64,000 nt of DNA from Micropterus salmoides. Taxonomy: Eukaryota; Chordata; Actinopteri; Centrarchiformes; Centrarchidae. This document shows positions 46,051 through 58,043 of this stretch, in pieces. The translations under genes and the position numbers were made by a program. Where the stretch lies: the NCBI RefSeq assembly GCF_014851395.1, contig NW_024041150.1:46166356-46230355 (forward strand). Direction: 5' to 3'. Numbering within the stretch: position 1 is the first letter of the stretch; the number at the start of each line of letters is the position of its first letter. The notes beneath the pieces were generated by a model. It had not been told where the DNA came from. It did no database searches and worked only from the letters and a program-made list of their open reading frames with translations.

Positions 46051-46670
46051 TTACTGTCTGTACCTCTGTGTGGATATTGTGCAGGCTGCCTCCCTCCTCT
46101 CTCTCTCTCCTTCCATCCCTCTCTTTCTCTCTCTGTTCCTCTCCTGCCCTCTCTCTCTCTCCCTCTCTCTCCCTCCTTCACCCCAACCGGTCGAGGCAGA
46201 TGGCCACCCACCCTGAGCCATGGTTCTGCTCGAGGTTTTTCGAAGTTATAACGTCATACTTTACACTTGCCGAATTTACAAGAGGGGACCAATAGTAACG
46301 ATTTTTCGTCAGTGTTTCCCAACGTTTATATAGTTTCCCCCTAACTCAACAACTCACAAAACTCTGATTTCTTTAAGGCAGTCTGGGGCGGATTAGCCGC
46401 CGCCTCACGCATAGACAGGAGATGAACTTGTGCGGTGTTGTCTAATCTTGTGCGCTCGGCAGCAACACGTGCTCCAGCTGGAAACGTCGCCATGAGCGAA
46501 GCATCGTTTATGATAGAACTGAGCACATCGGGGCCGTTGTGGATCATAATTATATTGCTACTCTCAACACCATTAACAATAAATGAATTGACCAATGGAA
46601 ACTGTATAGAAAACGTTACAGCTCATAACGTGATGCTAGCTCACTAACTAGCTTACCGAGACGTGTCTCA

Positions 46671-46865
46671 TCATCCACCGAGCAACGTCGTTACGCGCCT
46701 CCTCTTCAGATGCTCGGTGTTTCTAGAGAGCTCAGCTTTGCAGACGCTGCAGTTAACAACCTTTCTGGCTGAGTGAAGAGTGAAACGCTGCCACACTCTG
46801 GAGGTTTTAGGTTGTGAAGGTGTTACTACCAGCGCTGATGTTGTGTTAGTAACTTTACTGTTCAC
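46671..46865 (-). pseudogene. BED zinc-finger relic of a hAT-type transposase
   Basis: The minus strand reads VWQRFTLHSARKVVNCSVCK, then AELSRNTEHLKRRRV. This matches a BED finger: W..F at the start, C-x2-C, then HLKR. The last zinc-binding His is replaced by Arg or shifted (relatives read HLKRRH). No transposase catalytic region follows. Confidence 0.65.
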
Positions 46866-46909
46866 ATCACTTTACTCCGTTAAGCTGACGGTGTCGCTAC
46901 GGCCAACAA

Positions 46910-46949
46910 AGCCTCACCCACACTACAACTATGTAGTGTGGGTGAGGCT
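46910..46949. repeat. 18-bp perfect hairpin with 4-base loop
   Basis: AGCCTCACCCACACTACA (46910-46927), loop acta, and its exact complement (46932-46949). It is unexplained by the BED relic beside it. Confidence 0.9.
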
Positions 46950-47934
46950 GATTTTACTGAAAGCATTAATCTTTCTACACATTTTAAATAACTTACGCTT
47001 CCGTTTGACTTTCTTCTTCTGGGGAAGCTTTGGGCTTTCACCTACAACAGGAACAGTCAAACATCAGTTCCTGTGCAGCGATAACGGATATTTAAACGAG
47101 GTCCATGTATATTCAAGCGCTTTAGTTATTAAAATCTGACAACTAAGAACTGACAGCTGGCTGCTAACTCTTAAGTTACAGAGTGTCCTTGAACTAGTTC
47201 TCACACACAATTGTGTCACAAAAACTACGTAGTGTAGAAAAGGAAGACATAGAGAAAGCATCCTTCTGTATTTGCACACTGTTAAAGTTTGAAAGTGTTT
47301 ATTCAGGTTTTAAATGGACAGCATCCGTACTGTCATCCACTGCTCTTCCTCTCTTCGCTTTGTGTGGGGTGGAGGTTGAAGTGGGACTTTCACCTGGAAC
47401 AAAACAGCAAGTTAGAGCACTAAGTACTAATAAATAAACTAATTAAAAATCTAAGTTACCAAGTACAAAGACTGCCACTGAATAAAAGGAGGTTTAAAAT
47501 GACTTCCCGTGTTACTGGCCTCTATAGATCAGTTGTTGCACCATTTTCACTATACTAAAACTAGAGCAACTTCACACCCAAGACCTCCTTTGCAAGCTTT
47601 TACTTTCCTCTTTCATTTGTTAAACATATTTCACATACTTGTTTGTTGTTTATATAGAAAAGTCTAACACTCAGCTGATTTTGTTAGGTCTTTCTAAATA
47701 ATGACTGCATATACCATCAGTGGTAACTGACAGAGGATTAATCAGATAATTGCACACTAATAATTACACCAGGACTGAATATCAGCTGCTCTTCTAAAGG
47801 TGTAACTGTGTGTTTCTACATTTTGCCTGAACTTTTGTTTCTCATACACTGATTTATTTGTGGCAGCCTGCCATATTATCAACATTGACCGCCACATAGT
47901 GATTTTTTTAACTAGGCCTATTTAAAATTGGATT

Positions 47935-48440
47935 TGATTGCAGAGCTTCGTGCAGTGCATATATACGCGTAGCACCTCCTCTTGCTCGCTCTCTCTGTCT
48001 CTCATGAACAGCGCTGACCAAATTTCTCCAACACAAAGCTGTCAATCCCGAGACCCACCTTAAAAATGTTATTAGCAAGCATGTAAGGAGCCTAGCTAAA
48101 AAGGATAACTATATTAACGTAAGAATAGAGCCATGTCGTCAAGGGTATTGCGCTGTATATAGATGGTAGTATCGACTGCTGAAACTATGTACAGCGTCTA
48201 CATCCCAGTGTTTTTTGAAGGTTAACATAGCTATCTTTATTAGCTAGGCTTCTTAATGCTTGCTAATAACTGCTTTTTAAGGTGGGTCTCCGACATTGAC
48301 GGCGTGTTGGACAGATTTGTGCAGTGGTGTTCATGATACTAACCATTCAATACACAGACGGGTTTGTTGTCAGCGTGTTTGCAGGAGAGAGAGCGAGAGA
48401 AGGTGCTGAGTGAATATGCACTGCGCACTGTGCTGTAAAT
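47935..48440. repeat. imperfect inverted repeat, arms about 180-220 bp
   Basis: The left arm contains agacccaccttaaaaatgtt and attagcaagcat; the right arm contains their complements (aaaaaggtgggtct-like at about 48274 and atgcttgctaat at 48257). Outer parts match through the 'gctgac/gtcagc' and 'ctcgctctctctgtctc / gagagagagcgagag' blocks. The 100-bp centre is unrelated. This is consistent with a foldback or MITE element. Confidence 0.75.
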
Positions 48441-48499
48441 AGTAAATAGTAAAAGGTGGCAGGCCGCCACCAATTATTGTATGGGAAACACTGCTGTTC

Positions 48500-50525
48500 A
48501 TCTCCTGATAATAAAACGGACATAAGGTCAGTTACAGTGCATACGTACCACAGACAGAAAGATCAACTGTGTTGAGATTCTTCCCTGTTAATGATCCAGT
48601 GCCTTTCTCCATTGCAAACAGAAGCTTACTCATCTTGGCAATTTGAAAGGTTTTGTCCGTCTATAAAAGTCACGGTGAACCATGATGTCATGCCCCATGA
48701 ACCTTGCAGCTTGTTCCAGCTCTTGTTCACTGAGGTCCAGGAGTTGGCAGAGTGTGGCAACCTGTTTTCTTAATTTGGTTGATCTCAGGAGTTCAGGGTT
48801 TTCTGCTTTACTTTCTTCTGCATATTTTCGCAGAGGGTCACATCCACGTATGTTTGTCTTGCAAAGAGAGAGGGATTTTCAGCAGGTATGCCAGCTTCAT
48901 CTCTCCTTTTAATCAACAAATCAGCTGACTCCTTCATTCTGTCAGTCAAGAAAACGGGAACCTGCCTGCCCCGTTTACCCCGAACCTCTATGCGGATTAG
49001 TAGCTTGCTCAGCTCTTTCTCTAATGGTGAAAGGGTTTCATCAATGTCCTCATTTATAGGATTTGTGCTTGCTTTCTTGTAGGTCTCAAGAGTCAAGCGT
49101 GACGCTTCCCCTTCGCGCCGCTTGTTAAAGATGATGACCTGCGCCAGAACGGTCTCATTTAGCGTCGTGTATGCTGTTAAACTCAGCTGTTCCTGAGTCA
49201 GTTCCCCCTTTGCTGTGTCTTCCAGCTTCCTGAGGTGGTTCCTCAGAGTCATCACCTCTTTGGTGAGGGGGATGTCATCTCGTCTGTTCCATCTCTTTTC
49301 TTGTAAGGTTTGGTGAGCACTGACGGAAACATGGTTTTTCCAGTTTTTATCCAAAAGTTCCAAGAATTTTTTTCCTTCTTCTCTGCCAGGTCATCATCAT
49401 TCATAAGAGTCTGTCCAATCAGGACCTCCACAGCTCCTTTTAGACAGAATCCAATTTGTACTGCTGTGGAAGGTTTTCCATGCTCCTTTTTGCCTGGACT
49501 AAACTGCGTAAGCCTCTTAGCCACATCGACAACAAGCTGAAATTTTGATGGGTCACATACATCTTGAAGATCCATATCTTTTTCAGCCAACGTGAATCGG
49601 CCAAGCTCCCTCATTCTTTGTGCAATGTGCTGGTGCCTTAGGTTGCATTAGGTAATTCACCATATCTGCAAATCAATGAATCACTTCTGATGTGAAAGGA
49701 AACATCATCTTGTCGCATGTTATTAACAATATCTGCACATCCGCCAGAGGAAGCTGCTGTTGGAAGCAAGCTTGCAGCAAGACTTTGTACTCTTCCTCTT
49801 GTGTTTTTTGTCTCATCTTTCACACATGATTTTTTTAGTTCTGCATGAATGCTGATGTCTCCACAAATCCTTTTTAGCAAACATTCCATAACAATATGGG
49901 CAAATAATCCTGAACAGAAGCTTCACCAGAGGGCTGCTTCCATATCACGAGTTCTCCAGGGCCTTTTTCCAGGACTTTGGCATTGTGCTTGAAATCTCCT
50001 TTATTGCGCAGTTGTTCCAGAAGAACCTTTCGTTCTTTTGATCCTTCTGGAAAGCTGAAAGCAAAGGCTACATCCTTGAGCTCCATATGCTTTCTCTGCA
50101 AATGCTGCGCCATCTTTAGGTTTGATTGGCCTCAGTAGAGACAATAATGCCTTTTGTCCCATGCTCGTTTTCGGTTTTCCCTCTTTGTAGTATTTGTTAC
50201 AGTCACAGTTGATTTCACATTGGCTGTTTTGTTCCTATTCTGCTTATTCTTCCTTTTCTTCTGTGGTTCTTGTGTTTTTGAATGGTGAACTCTGCTCTTC
50301 ATCTTCATCGCTGGACAAACACTCACATGACAAGACTTTGTCTGGGATTTTCGAATCCTCCTGATCACTTGATGACGACGCCGTCTGAGGTGGATTGTAC
50401 TCTGGGTCTGATCCTGCACGGCTGGATGATTCAGACTCAGAGAAATCACTCTGCCCAGGAATACAGCCCAGCTTTAAGCAAAAGAAAATAATAATCATGT
50501 GAAAATGGGCATTCCAGTCATCCAC
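48500..50525 (-). pseudogene. multicopy fish gene with tyrosine-recombinase-like C-terminus, frameshifted
   Basis: Minus-strand pieces appear in order: an acidic Ser-rich leader (TASSSSDQEDSKIPDKVLSC, 50525-50244) and a basic patch with a zinc-finger-like YCLY-stop-GQSNLKMAQHLQRKH (about 50165-50090), where the second Cys is now a stop. Then come FSFPEGSKERKVLLEQLRNK, SFHIRSDSLICRYG, MRELGRFTLAEKDM (49614-49252), and the block 49363-48785 with VEVRGKRGRQVPVFL-like sequence and an LFAR motif. After another frameshift it reads NPELLRSTKLRKQVATLC and FMGHDIMVHRDFYR (about 48815-48660), then QIAKMSKLLFAMEKG in a third frame. The R...H-x3-VHR-x-(F/Y)Y pattern resembles the R-HxxR-Y catalytic layout of tyrosine recombinases such as Crypton-type elements; that link is inference. 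At least four frame changes and one stop make it a dead copy. Confidence 0.6.
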
Positions 50526-50734
50526 GACGTAGGGATGCAGCGATTACCGGATCTCACTATTAACCTTGCTTTAAAACGTCACGGCTAATTAATCGTAAAG
50601 GCTCCGCTACACCGAGTGTTTTTGTTAGAACAAAACGAAAACAAAGTTACACGAGCAGCGCACCAGCTTAAAGTGCTGTGCTGATCAGAGGCTACTGTAG
50701 GCTACACTGGCTAAACTCTGGCAGAGGGACCAGA
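50526..50734. other. possible hAT-type element edge
   Basis: gtagggatgcagcgattacc at 50530 resembles a common fish hAT terminus (TAGGGATGCA...). The BED relic just downstream fits this. No matching terminus with the opposite orientation was found before 53170. Confidence 0.3.
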
Positions 50735-50940
50735 CTGCGAAGCTTTATTTCCACTAAAGAAACGGCAGAAGTCGGCAGTGTGGGAGCATTTCAGGTACGC
50801 CGCGACTGACCAGGGCGTTCCTTAAGAGGCGAGGGATCACCTGTTCAAAAACTTGCCTGCTGAAGGAGCGAATACCTACATTAAGCTTGATGCAGCACCT
50901 GCGGGATCAGCACCCAGCTATGCACATGGCGCCCACGTGA
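50735..50940 (+). pseudogene. BED zinc-finger relic (hAT/ZBED type), plus strand
   Basis: The frame reads AVWEHFRYAATDQGVP, then a stop, then CLLKERI in another frame and LMQHLRDQHPAMHMAP. VWEHF at the start and H-x4-H (HLRDQH) are the BED signature. A frameshift and a stop separate the halves and the Cys pair is not clear. This is a broken remnant. Confidence 0.55.
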
Positions 50941-51179
50941 AGGTAATACATTAGAAAGGAGTTCAATAATGTGGCACGTTGGTACAGGGAATTAAATGTA
51001 AACGTGTCCCTTACAGTCGACGCCGTAGCGGTGAGAGTCGAGCTTTCAGTACAATGTAAACAAAGAAAGCGGCATGTAACCTTTCAGACCCACCGCACAC
51101 ACAGAGGCCCATTATTTCAGCGACTAGGGCGCTTTGTTGCTGCGTAGAGGATCGCGCACCGCACGCCGAGCCGCGGTCG

Positions 51180-52984
51180 AAGTAGCTGGTAACTTTAGCG
51201 CTGAACCCATGCAGCGCAAATCGCTTCTTTATGGAAGAACGCCGTCCTCTGCCGACCTTCAGTCACTGAACCTTTAACATCCTGTTGCCTCCTCCTGTCT
51301 GTGCTGAGAAAACGTCACAGAACATCAGGAGCTTATAAACTTTCAGGACTGTAGGCTACCAATTACCTGCATTTCAGTTATTAGTAACACTGCATGAGAG
51401 AGATTCTCAACTTCACTAAAACTTATACATGTGGATGAGAGTTGATGACAACAGTTCAGTTTATTTCCCTCCCCAATAACAATTTCCCCTGGGAGATAAA
51501 GTTAATATTCCTCATATATTAAGATTTAAATATTATAGTTTTATAATTGTTAATGTAATATTAAAAACCTACCTAAGTAATTACTAGTGTTGTTAAATTA
51601 ATTAATGCATAATAAACCCTACTCAGCACAACCAGTCTCTGGTGTTTAAACAGTTTACCAGTCCTGACCAGCACGCACGCCGTCACCGTGTACACAGACT
51701 AAAACTTCCAGTGAAGTTATGGATGTTATATTATGACATGTTAGAACAGTTGCAACATTTTGGTACGTGTGCTTATTCACTTTCTCGCCAAGCGCTGGAT
51801 GAGAAAAGTAAAGGACCGTCATGTCTATTCACTAAATATGGAGTTAGAGCCAGCAGCCAATTAGCTTTAGATAATGTAGACTTATTTATATTTAGCATGC
51901 ACACTAAAGTCATTTGATCTTCTCAATAAACCCTCAGAAAGAAAGACAATACATGTATTCCCCCAAAAACTGGGAACTATTTCTTGAAGGTAAATGAACA
52001 TTTACATGTCAGTTATTAAGGTAATTTATTTGCACGGGCTTGTAAAAAAAGCCTTTGTCCTGAGCATGAACTCAAATCAGTCCCTGCTCGTTCTGTTCTC
52101 TCAGACAAAAGTTGATGGCAGATTTCGTTTTTAAACGAAAGTAGAGTCCCAGGCAGAGACTGCAACTTTTTGGCCAATCCTGAGAGCAAGATGTCAGTGG
52201 GACTGCAGTCAGTTTGTTGCTGTGCCTTGTCAACCTGCAGAGTTGTAGATAACATGCAGTTCTTGCTGCGACAGTCGTAATGTGGGTAAAACGTTGAGAG
52301 AGTCTGTTCAAAGATGTCAACAGTTTATTAGTCAAGAGTCAATTCAGTTCCATACTTTGGCAGTTTGTGTACTTTGATTGTGTTAATAAAGCAAACAAGT
52401 GATTTTATTATGTGGGTTTTAATGATTAGGTTGTTATTAAGTAATTGTCTGGAACAAAAGAGACATTGGGAATTATTATTGTTATGTAATCATAGCACCC
52501 TGAATTGTGACAGATTTCCCAGCCCTATCATCAACGATTACAGATTATTGTCAGAGAAATAATCACGATTTCACTAGTAATGACTTAAGTTGATTTTTAA
52601 TATTTAATGACATTAACAATTGTGTTTCTATAATATGTAAGTATTATTACTATAAGAGGAATATTAACTTCATTTATCCCCCAGGGGAAAATGTTAATAA
52701 GAGGGAAATAAACTGAACTGTTGTCATTAACTCTCATCTAGACATCATTTAGAGAAACTTAATCTCTCTCATGCAGTGTTACTAATAACTGAAATGCAGG
52801 TAATTGGTAGCCCACAGTCCTGAAAGTTTATAAGCTCCTGATGTTCTGTGACGTTTTCTCAGCACAGACAGGAGGAGGCAACAGGATGTTAAAGGTTCAG
52901 TGACTGAAGGTCGGCAGAGGACGGCGTTCTTCCATAAAGAAGCGATTTGCGCTGCGTGGGTTCTGCTAAAGTTACCAGCTACTT
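51180..52984. repeat. 1.8-kb inverted repeat, arms about 410 bp
   Basis: The left arm (51180 to about 51590) and right arm (about 52575-52984) are inverted copies. The outer 200-220 bp (for example ggaagaacgccgtcctctgc at 51233 and its complement near 52920) are nearly identical. The inner halves, for example gacaacagttcagtttattt, are more diverged, with indels. About 980 bp of A/T-rich sequence without recognised genes separates them (ORFs at 51642-51917 and 52335-52016 have no known domain). Outer ends begin aagtagctggtaac; no known terminal motif. Confidence 0.88.
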
Positions 52985-55900
52985 TGAAAATAGGCCTCAC
53001 AGCCTAAATGTAGCTTTTCCACTGCAGGCTATATAAATCCAGCTGGCCTGACGTTAGCAGTAAGATTACTGGCAGCTAAACTTCAGGAACAGCGTTAAGA
53101 TTAAGTACTGGAAAATAATCACAACTTCTAAGCCTGCAGATATTCAAGTCAAGACTAGGGCTGTACGTAACGATTTGTTTTCAATTAAACTAACGACTAA
53201 TTTGGTGTATTCTAAAAGGAAAGCCGCCTATTACTCGATGAGCACACCAATTTATCCAAAATAAATAATCAATAAATCTATATTTGAATCATCCTGATGA
53301 AGCACATTAGAATAACGACAATAGCAGCAAATTTCCACGTCACTGATGTGATAACAACAATAACAGACATTAATTACTTTCCTGCAAACTCGAAATGTTT
53401 CTGCCATGGATTCATTCCAATATTGAGTACTGCAGTATGATAATCAAATGTATTTCTGCATCAGTGTGGGGCAAAGAAAACAGCTGAAAGGATTCACAGA
53501 CTGTCCAGACAGTCACAGATCGTCTGTAATGTTAGTTTCAGCTGTTTTCTCGCTCACATGTGGCCGTTAATTAAACAGAATATACGAAACGTTCGATGAC
53601 TCGAGGTGTAACGTTAAGCTACAATGACGGCAGCGGGGCAGAAAGGACTTTTAACATGAAGGCGATGAAGAAATCCTTCGCGTCCTCGCGCGGACGATGC
53701 GCCGCGCTCGCGTGGCGACAGGAAGTTAACAGGATTTGCGGCGCTGCCGTCGGCGCGTCACGTGTTGGTGCTGCTTCACGTATTCGTGGACAGTTGTGCT
53801 GCAGTGAAGCTTTTCTCAGATCACAGAGAGCGTCTGTCTAAAATACTCCCAAACTTCAGATGGTCGAAGGCGCGGTCTTGTAGCTGGAGCTTGTCCGGGG
53901 GAATCCTGCCGACACCGGATCGACTAAATTCCTGATTATATTATCGGTCTGCAGCGGTTATTGTTTCAGCTTTAACGCTGAATCGCAACTACTAGTTTTA
54001 CAGTGAAGAAACAAGTCGGTGTCAGGATGGAGGAAAGAGTTTGTAGTGTTTGACTCACAGCCGTCTCTTCCTGGACCGAAAACCAATGAGAATAATGAAA
54101 ATGATGTCATGTTATACTCTGAACAAAATATAAAAATAACAATGTGTAGTAGTAATATTAAGTGATACAGTACTGCTGCGTTTCATATATCATATAATAC
54201 ATCTCTCTACACAGTGAGAGAGAGAGAATAAACAGATGTTTTTAAGTGAATTGGACACCCTGTCATAAATACACCAGGTTACGTCTCAAGTCTCCGGTGA
54301 GACAATGTGCCGTTTGTGCTTTGATCCAGATACTGCTTTATACTCAGTAGCCACTATTCAGGACACCTGTACAATCTACTGCAATTCTGTACAACAGGTT
54401 CAGTTTCTGACCGTCAGGAATGTGTAAATTCAGTTCTGTTTATTGCTAAGCCTACAGTTCAAGGTGTTGTTACCCTGAAAGCTGATTTTGCTCTCCCTGT
54501 TTACATATATGAGTAGGGCGGAATATTAAACACATGTGAATATGATGTGGTCCAGTACAACATTTTCACCAACGGGGCCCTTAGTGCTAAAAAACTCCTA
54601 TATGACCGTGTGAAGAAAGAAACCTGATTAAAGGCATCATTAAAGTAGACTTCGTGGCAGCACTGTTGTAATGGACTGGATCAGACTTTACAGGTGTACT
54701 TCATAAAGTAAGTCTATGTAATTCTATTCAGATACTTTTTGAAAATCAGTTGCAGGCTGCGGCAGATTTGACCTAATTTTATAAACAAACTGTTGTCAGG
54801 ATGAAAGTACAACTAAAACATCACGTTTTCTTCTTTTTACGGTGCAACTGTTATTCAGCTCTTTCCCTCCACTAACTAAACAGACCGTCACAGAGGTGGG
54901 AGTGAGAGAGGCAACAGGAAAGGGTACGAAATCAATCACAAAGATGTCATTTTCACACAACAAGCCATGAGAACAGAAAAAGAGACTGTGTTACATCTAC
55001 TTCAGTGTCCTCTCTCAGGTGTAATGTTGGCTCACCTGTCTCGGGCCACATCCGCACTACTACGTTTCTGTTTAAAAGGAGATTTCAACCGAAAACGATC
55101 TCGTCAGTGATAGCAGCGTTTTCTCTGCGTCACAGAATGGATCTCTGTCTCTGATGACGTGAAGTGGCCGTCCACATAGCCTACACCGGTGGAAACAGGA
55201 AGCAACAACCTTTCCACTGCACCATCCAGCTGCTAGTTACTTCAGTGAATGTCTTTAAATATAGTACAATGGTCCCTTACTCAAGAAAAGGCCTCAAAAA
55301 GGTATAAAAGTATTCCATAGTCAAAGTGAATGTACTCCAGTATCAAAAGTAAAAGTGCTCATTCTGTATGACATTGTTGTGCCTCAGTTCGTGCATGCAT
55401 TCTGTCCTTAATGAAAATAATAATGAAAACATCAGTGGTTGCTGTTCCAGTTATGCTGGCTGGATATATAATATTTATTTTTCTTCATCTCAGTAACTTT
55501 ATAGGGTTCAGATAAACAGCAATAAATACAAAAACGTAGGGGAGCAAAAGTATAAAGGCCCCTAAAATGAAAATACTGAACATTTACAGGAATCATGTGT
55601 GAGGTTTCTTAAATGAAATGAGACTTATTCAAGATCAGTTAGAGATCTCTCGTTTTGATTTTGGAAGACATAAATGAGATGATATGTGGTTGTTTCTGCT
55701 GAGTTGAATTTAAGAAGCAGGAGAAAAAAGCCTTTGGTCTCGCCTTCGTATAAAAGAGAAATGAAAGAAACGCCTATATCTCTTCTTGGATTCTGCTTTT
55801 CTCTGTGCTGCAATGTAATAAAATAATCTACAAAGTAACAAATGTGAATCTTTTTGGTTGGGAGGGTGGAGGTGGGTGCCATTATGAATGTACCTGAGCT

Positions 55901-57686
55901 GCCATTTCAGTGACTGACATGTTTTTATATCTTGTGTAAAACAGGACATGATCCTGGATCATAGTAAAGGTTTTCTCCAAAAATGATTGTTGTAAAACTC
56001 TCCCTGCTGTCTAAAACCATTTTTAAGGAACAAAGGCAATCCTTAGTGTCATTAGTATGCAGGCCATAATTTTCCTTTGCAGAGTTATTGTGTAGGCACA
56101 GAGTCTCTAAGACCAGCTACAGGTACCACTGAGGAACTAGGAGAGCAAAGAGGGCCCAGGAGAGAGGTCATGTCCGTGTGAGCGAGCTGCGTGATGTGGC
56201 TGTGGAGGCTGCTCAGTGACTACCATAGTATTTGACAGGCTGAGGTCTTCTATCTTGTCCCGTTCAGTAGCATAGCCAGGAACACCAGACAGGACACTGA
56301 GGATTCTCCTTGGAGTCAAACAGGTTGGTGACCAGCTGTCCAAAGTGCTGCCAAAGTTAGATCTGTCCAAATACAGGTGGAGCTGCCGCTCACTGCAGTG
56401 GCTCCCTGAACATCACACCCTCTGGGCCTACTGCATCCCTGCCCTGTAGCTGCTGAGGCAACTAAAGCTGTGCACGCTTTCACCATCTATTGTATGTGTG
56501 TGTTTTAATGAATAAGAGGTTACAAGAAACAACATTTATTTGTTAAACACAGTAGCAATATCTGTCCAAGCACTGTCCTCCAAAAGCATGTATATTTAAG
56601 TTTTCATGTTCCCTCTCAGGTGACAGTGCTGTAACCACATGTGTAAATATTGTGAGCAGGGCCAGTGTGGAGACAGCTGAGGTGAATTAACACAGAGTAG
56701 AAAAACTAAATTCATAAATACACAGATTTTTCAAATGATGTTCCTGAAAATAAACTCTCCCCTTGATTCCTAGCGGCCACAAAGCTGCCTGGTTACCATA
56801 AAAAAGATCATGGATCAAATTCTACTTAATTATTATACTACAGTCGACGGTCTCTACAGACAACTCTCAATTTTAGATTTGTGTTCTGCTGTTCTGCTCT
56901 TACCCTGGGATTACTTGCTGTAGATAGATCTTGGCTTCATTACATTTTTCCTTAAGAGACATTTAGGTTTCACAGATCAGAATTCAGGAGCCTAAGCACC
57001 AAATAAGATCATTCTCAAAAATCTGTAATAGCTCAAAGAAACAGGTCTGATAGATGCACGAATCTGAGGCTTGAAGGAAGGCCTGAAGTGCTTGGCTTAT
57101 GGCTAAAAAGACCAACTCATTCTCATTTACAGGTCATCCAATACTGCACAGACTACAATTACACAACCCTGAAGATGGCTTTGTAAATGTATTTATTTTA
57201 TATCAGCATAACAATTAGAATCTGTTCTGTTAGCTAGAGTAAGCGTAACACAGGATAATAAAAATAGACAAAAATAAGGTAATAACAAACTTATTAAATG
57301 GCCATAAAACAATCAAATTCGGAGCAAAGCAAAGCTGGTGAAGGTTAACGTTATGTTAGCAGCGATGCTAACGCGCAGCGGCACCTGCAAGCAGACGTGA
57401 GCAGCGCGAGGACCGGACAGGATGATGGACAGAACTTTTAATCAGGGAGAGATACTGGTGGAGGAGAAAGTTAACAGATGATTTAAAAGTGCTTTATTTA
57501 AATGGACACAGCCAGAACAGTAAGAAGCAGGGGAAAGGATGCTGAGGCTACATGGATGTTTAATTAACAGAAAGGTAAGCGTGTGTTTTTATTAACGTTA
57601 TTGTTGATTAATTATCTTAAGAGAGTGATGGGCAAGTGGGCGTTTGTGCTGTGAAATTAAATGAGTTGGCTAACTTAATGCAAACT
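52985..57686. other. largely non-coding region
   Basis: A CpG-rich patch occurs at about 53600-53900, with an 81-codon ORF (53596-53841, starting MTRGVTLSYNDGSGAERTF) of unknown meaning; it could be part of a promoter. 53157-53205 carries 'agggctgtacgtaacgattt', a motif like a fish DNA-transposon edge. 54340-54415 resembles a dispersed fish repeat ('cagtagccactattcaggac'). No exon could be supported in the rest. Confidence 0.4.
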
Positions 57687-58043
57687 TACAGTGGGTACGG
57701 AAAGTATTCAGACCCCTTTAAATTTTTCACTCTTTGTTTCATTGCAGCCATTTTCCAAAAATCAAAAAAGTTCATTTTATTTCTCAGTAATGTACACTCA
57801 GCACCCCATCTTGACAGAAAAAAACAGAAATGTAGAAATTTTTGCAAATTTATTAAAAAAGAAAAACTGAAATATCACATGGTCATAAGTATTCAGACCC
57901 TTTGCCCTTTACACTCATATTTAACTCAGGTGCTGTCTATTTCTTCTGATCATCCTTGAGATGGTTCTACACCTTCATTTGAGTCCAGCTGTGTTTGATT
58001 ATACTGATTGGACTTGATTAGGAAAGCCACACACCTGTCTATA
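57687..58043 (+). mobile_element. Tc1-like transposon end (IR/DR type), truncated
   Basis: TACAGTGGGTACGGAAAG at 57687 is a terminal sequence of fish Tc1-like elements. A second internal copy of the repeat (cataagtattcagacccttt, 57884-57903) lies about 180 bp inside, the IR/DR arrangement seen in Sleeping Beauty-type transposons. The sequence ends at 'ataagaccttata', where a Penelope-like fragment begins, so the transposase gene is lost. Confidence 0.82.

Larger units (their letters stand above)
43340..46237 (+). mobile_element. LINE C: L2/CR1-like retrotransposon with esterase ORF1, internally deleted
   Basis: It is a close relative of LINE A, almost identical over shared parts by eye. It retains ORF1 (43360-43962) and the short ORF1-ORF2 spacer. 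A deletion of about 0.8 kb then joins '...aacatcag' to 'gactctgtagcccc' at 44200, removing nearly the whole endonuclease. A second deletion near 45236-45250 shifts the RT frame. A third loss, at 46005, removes the ORF2 end and part of the 3' UTR. Sequence resumes inside the 3' UTR and stops at about 46237 without the usual tail. The 5' boundary is approximate. Confidence 0.9.
46310..48493. mobile_element. hAT-like element with CAGTGTTTCCC termini
   Basis: CAGTGTTTCCC at 46310-46320 is mirrored by GGGAAACACTG at 48483-48493. This is a hAT-type terminal sequence. A BED zinc-finger relic lies inside on the minus strand (46865-46671), as expected for hAT transposases, but the catalytic domain is absent. 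A large imperfect inverted repeat lies near the right end (47935-48118 with 48221-48440), which may be a nested MITE. Matching 8-bp target duplications were not seen (tttttcgt left, ctgttcat right), so the two ends may come from different copies. Confidence 0.5.

Noticed and set aside
53596..53841. 81-codon ORF in a CpG-rich patch
   Set aside because: Kept only as a note: Ala/Arg-rich composition is expected from GC-rich DNA and no domain or splice site is convincing.
56137..56370. Minus-strand 77-codon ORF
   Set aside because: No domain, no splice context and low-confidence composition.
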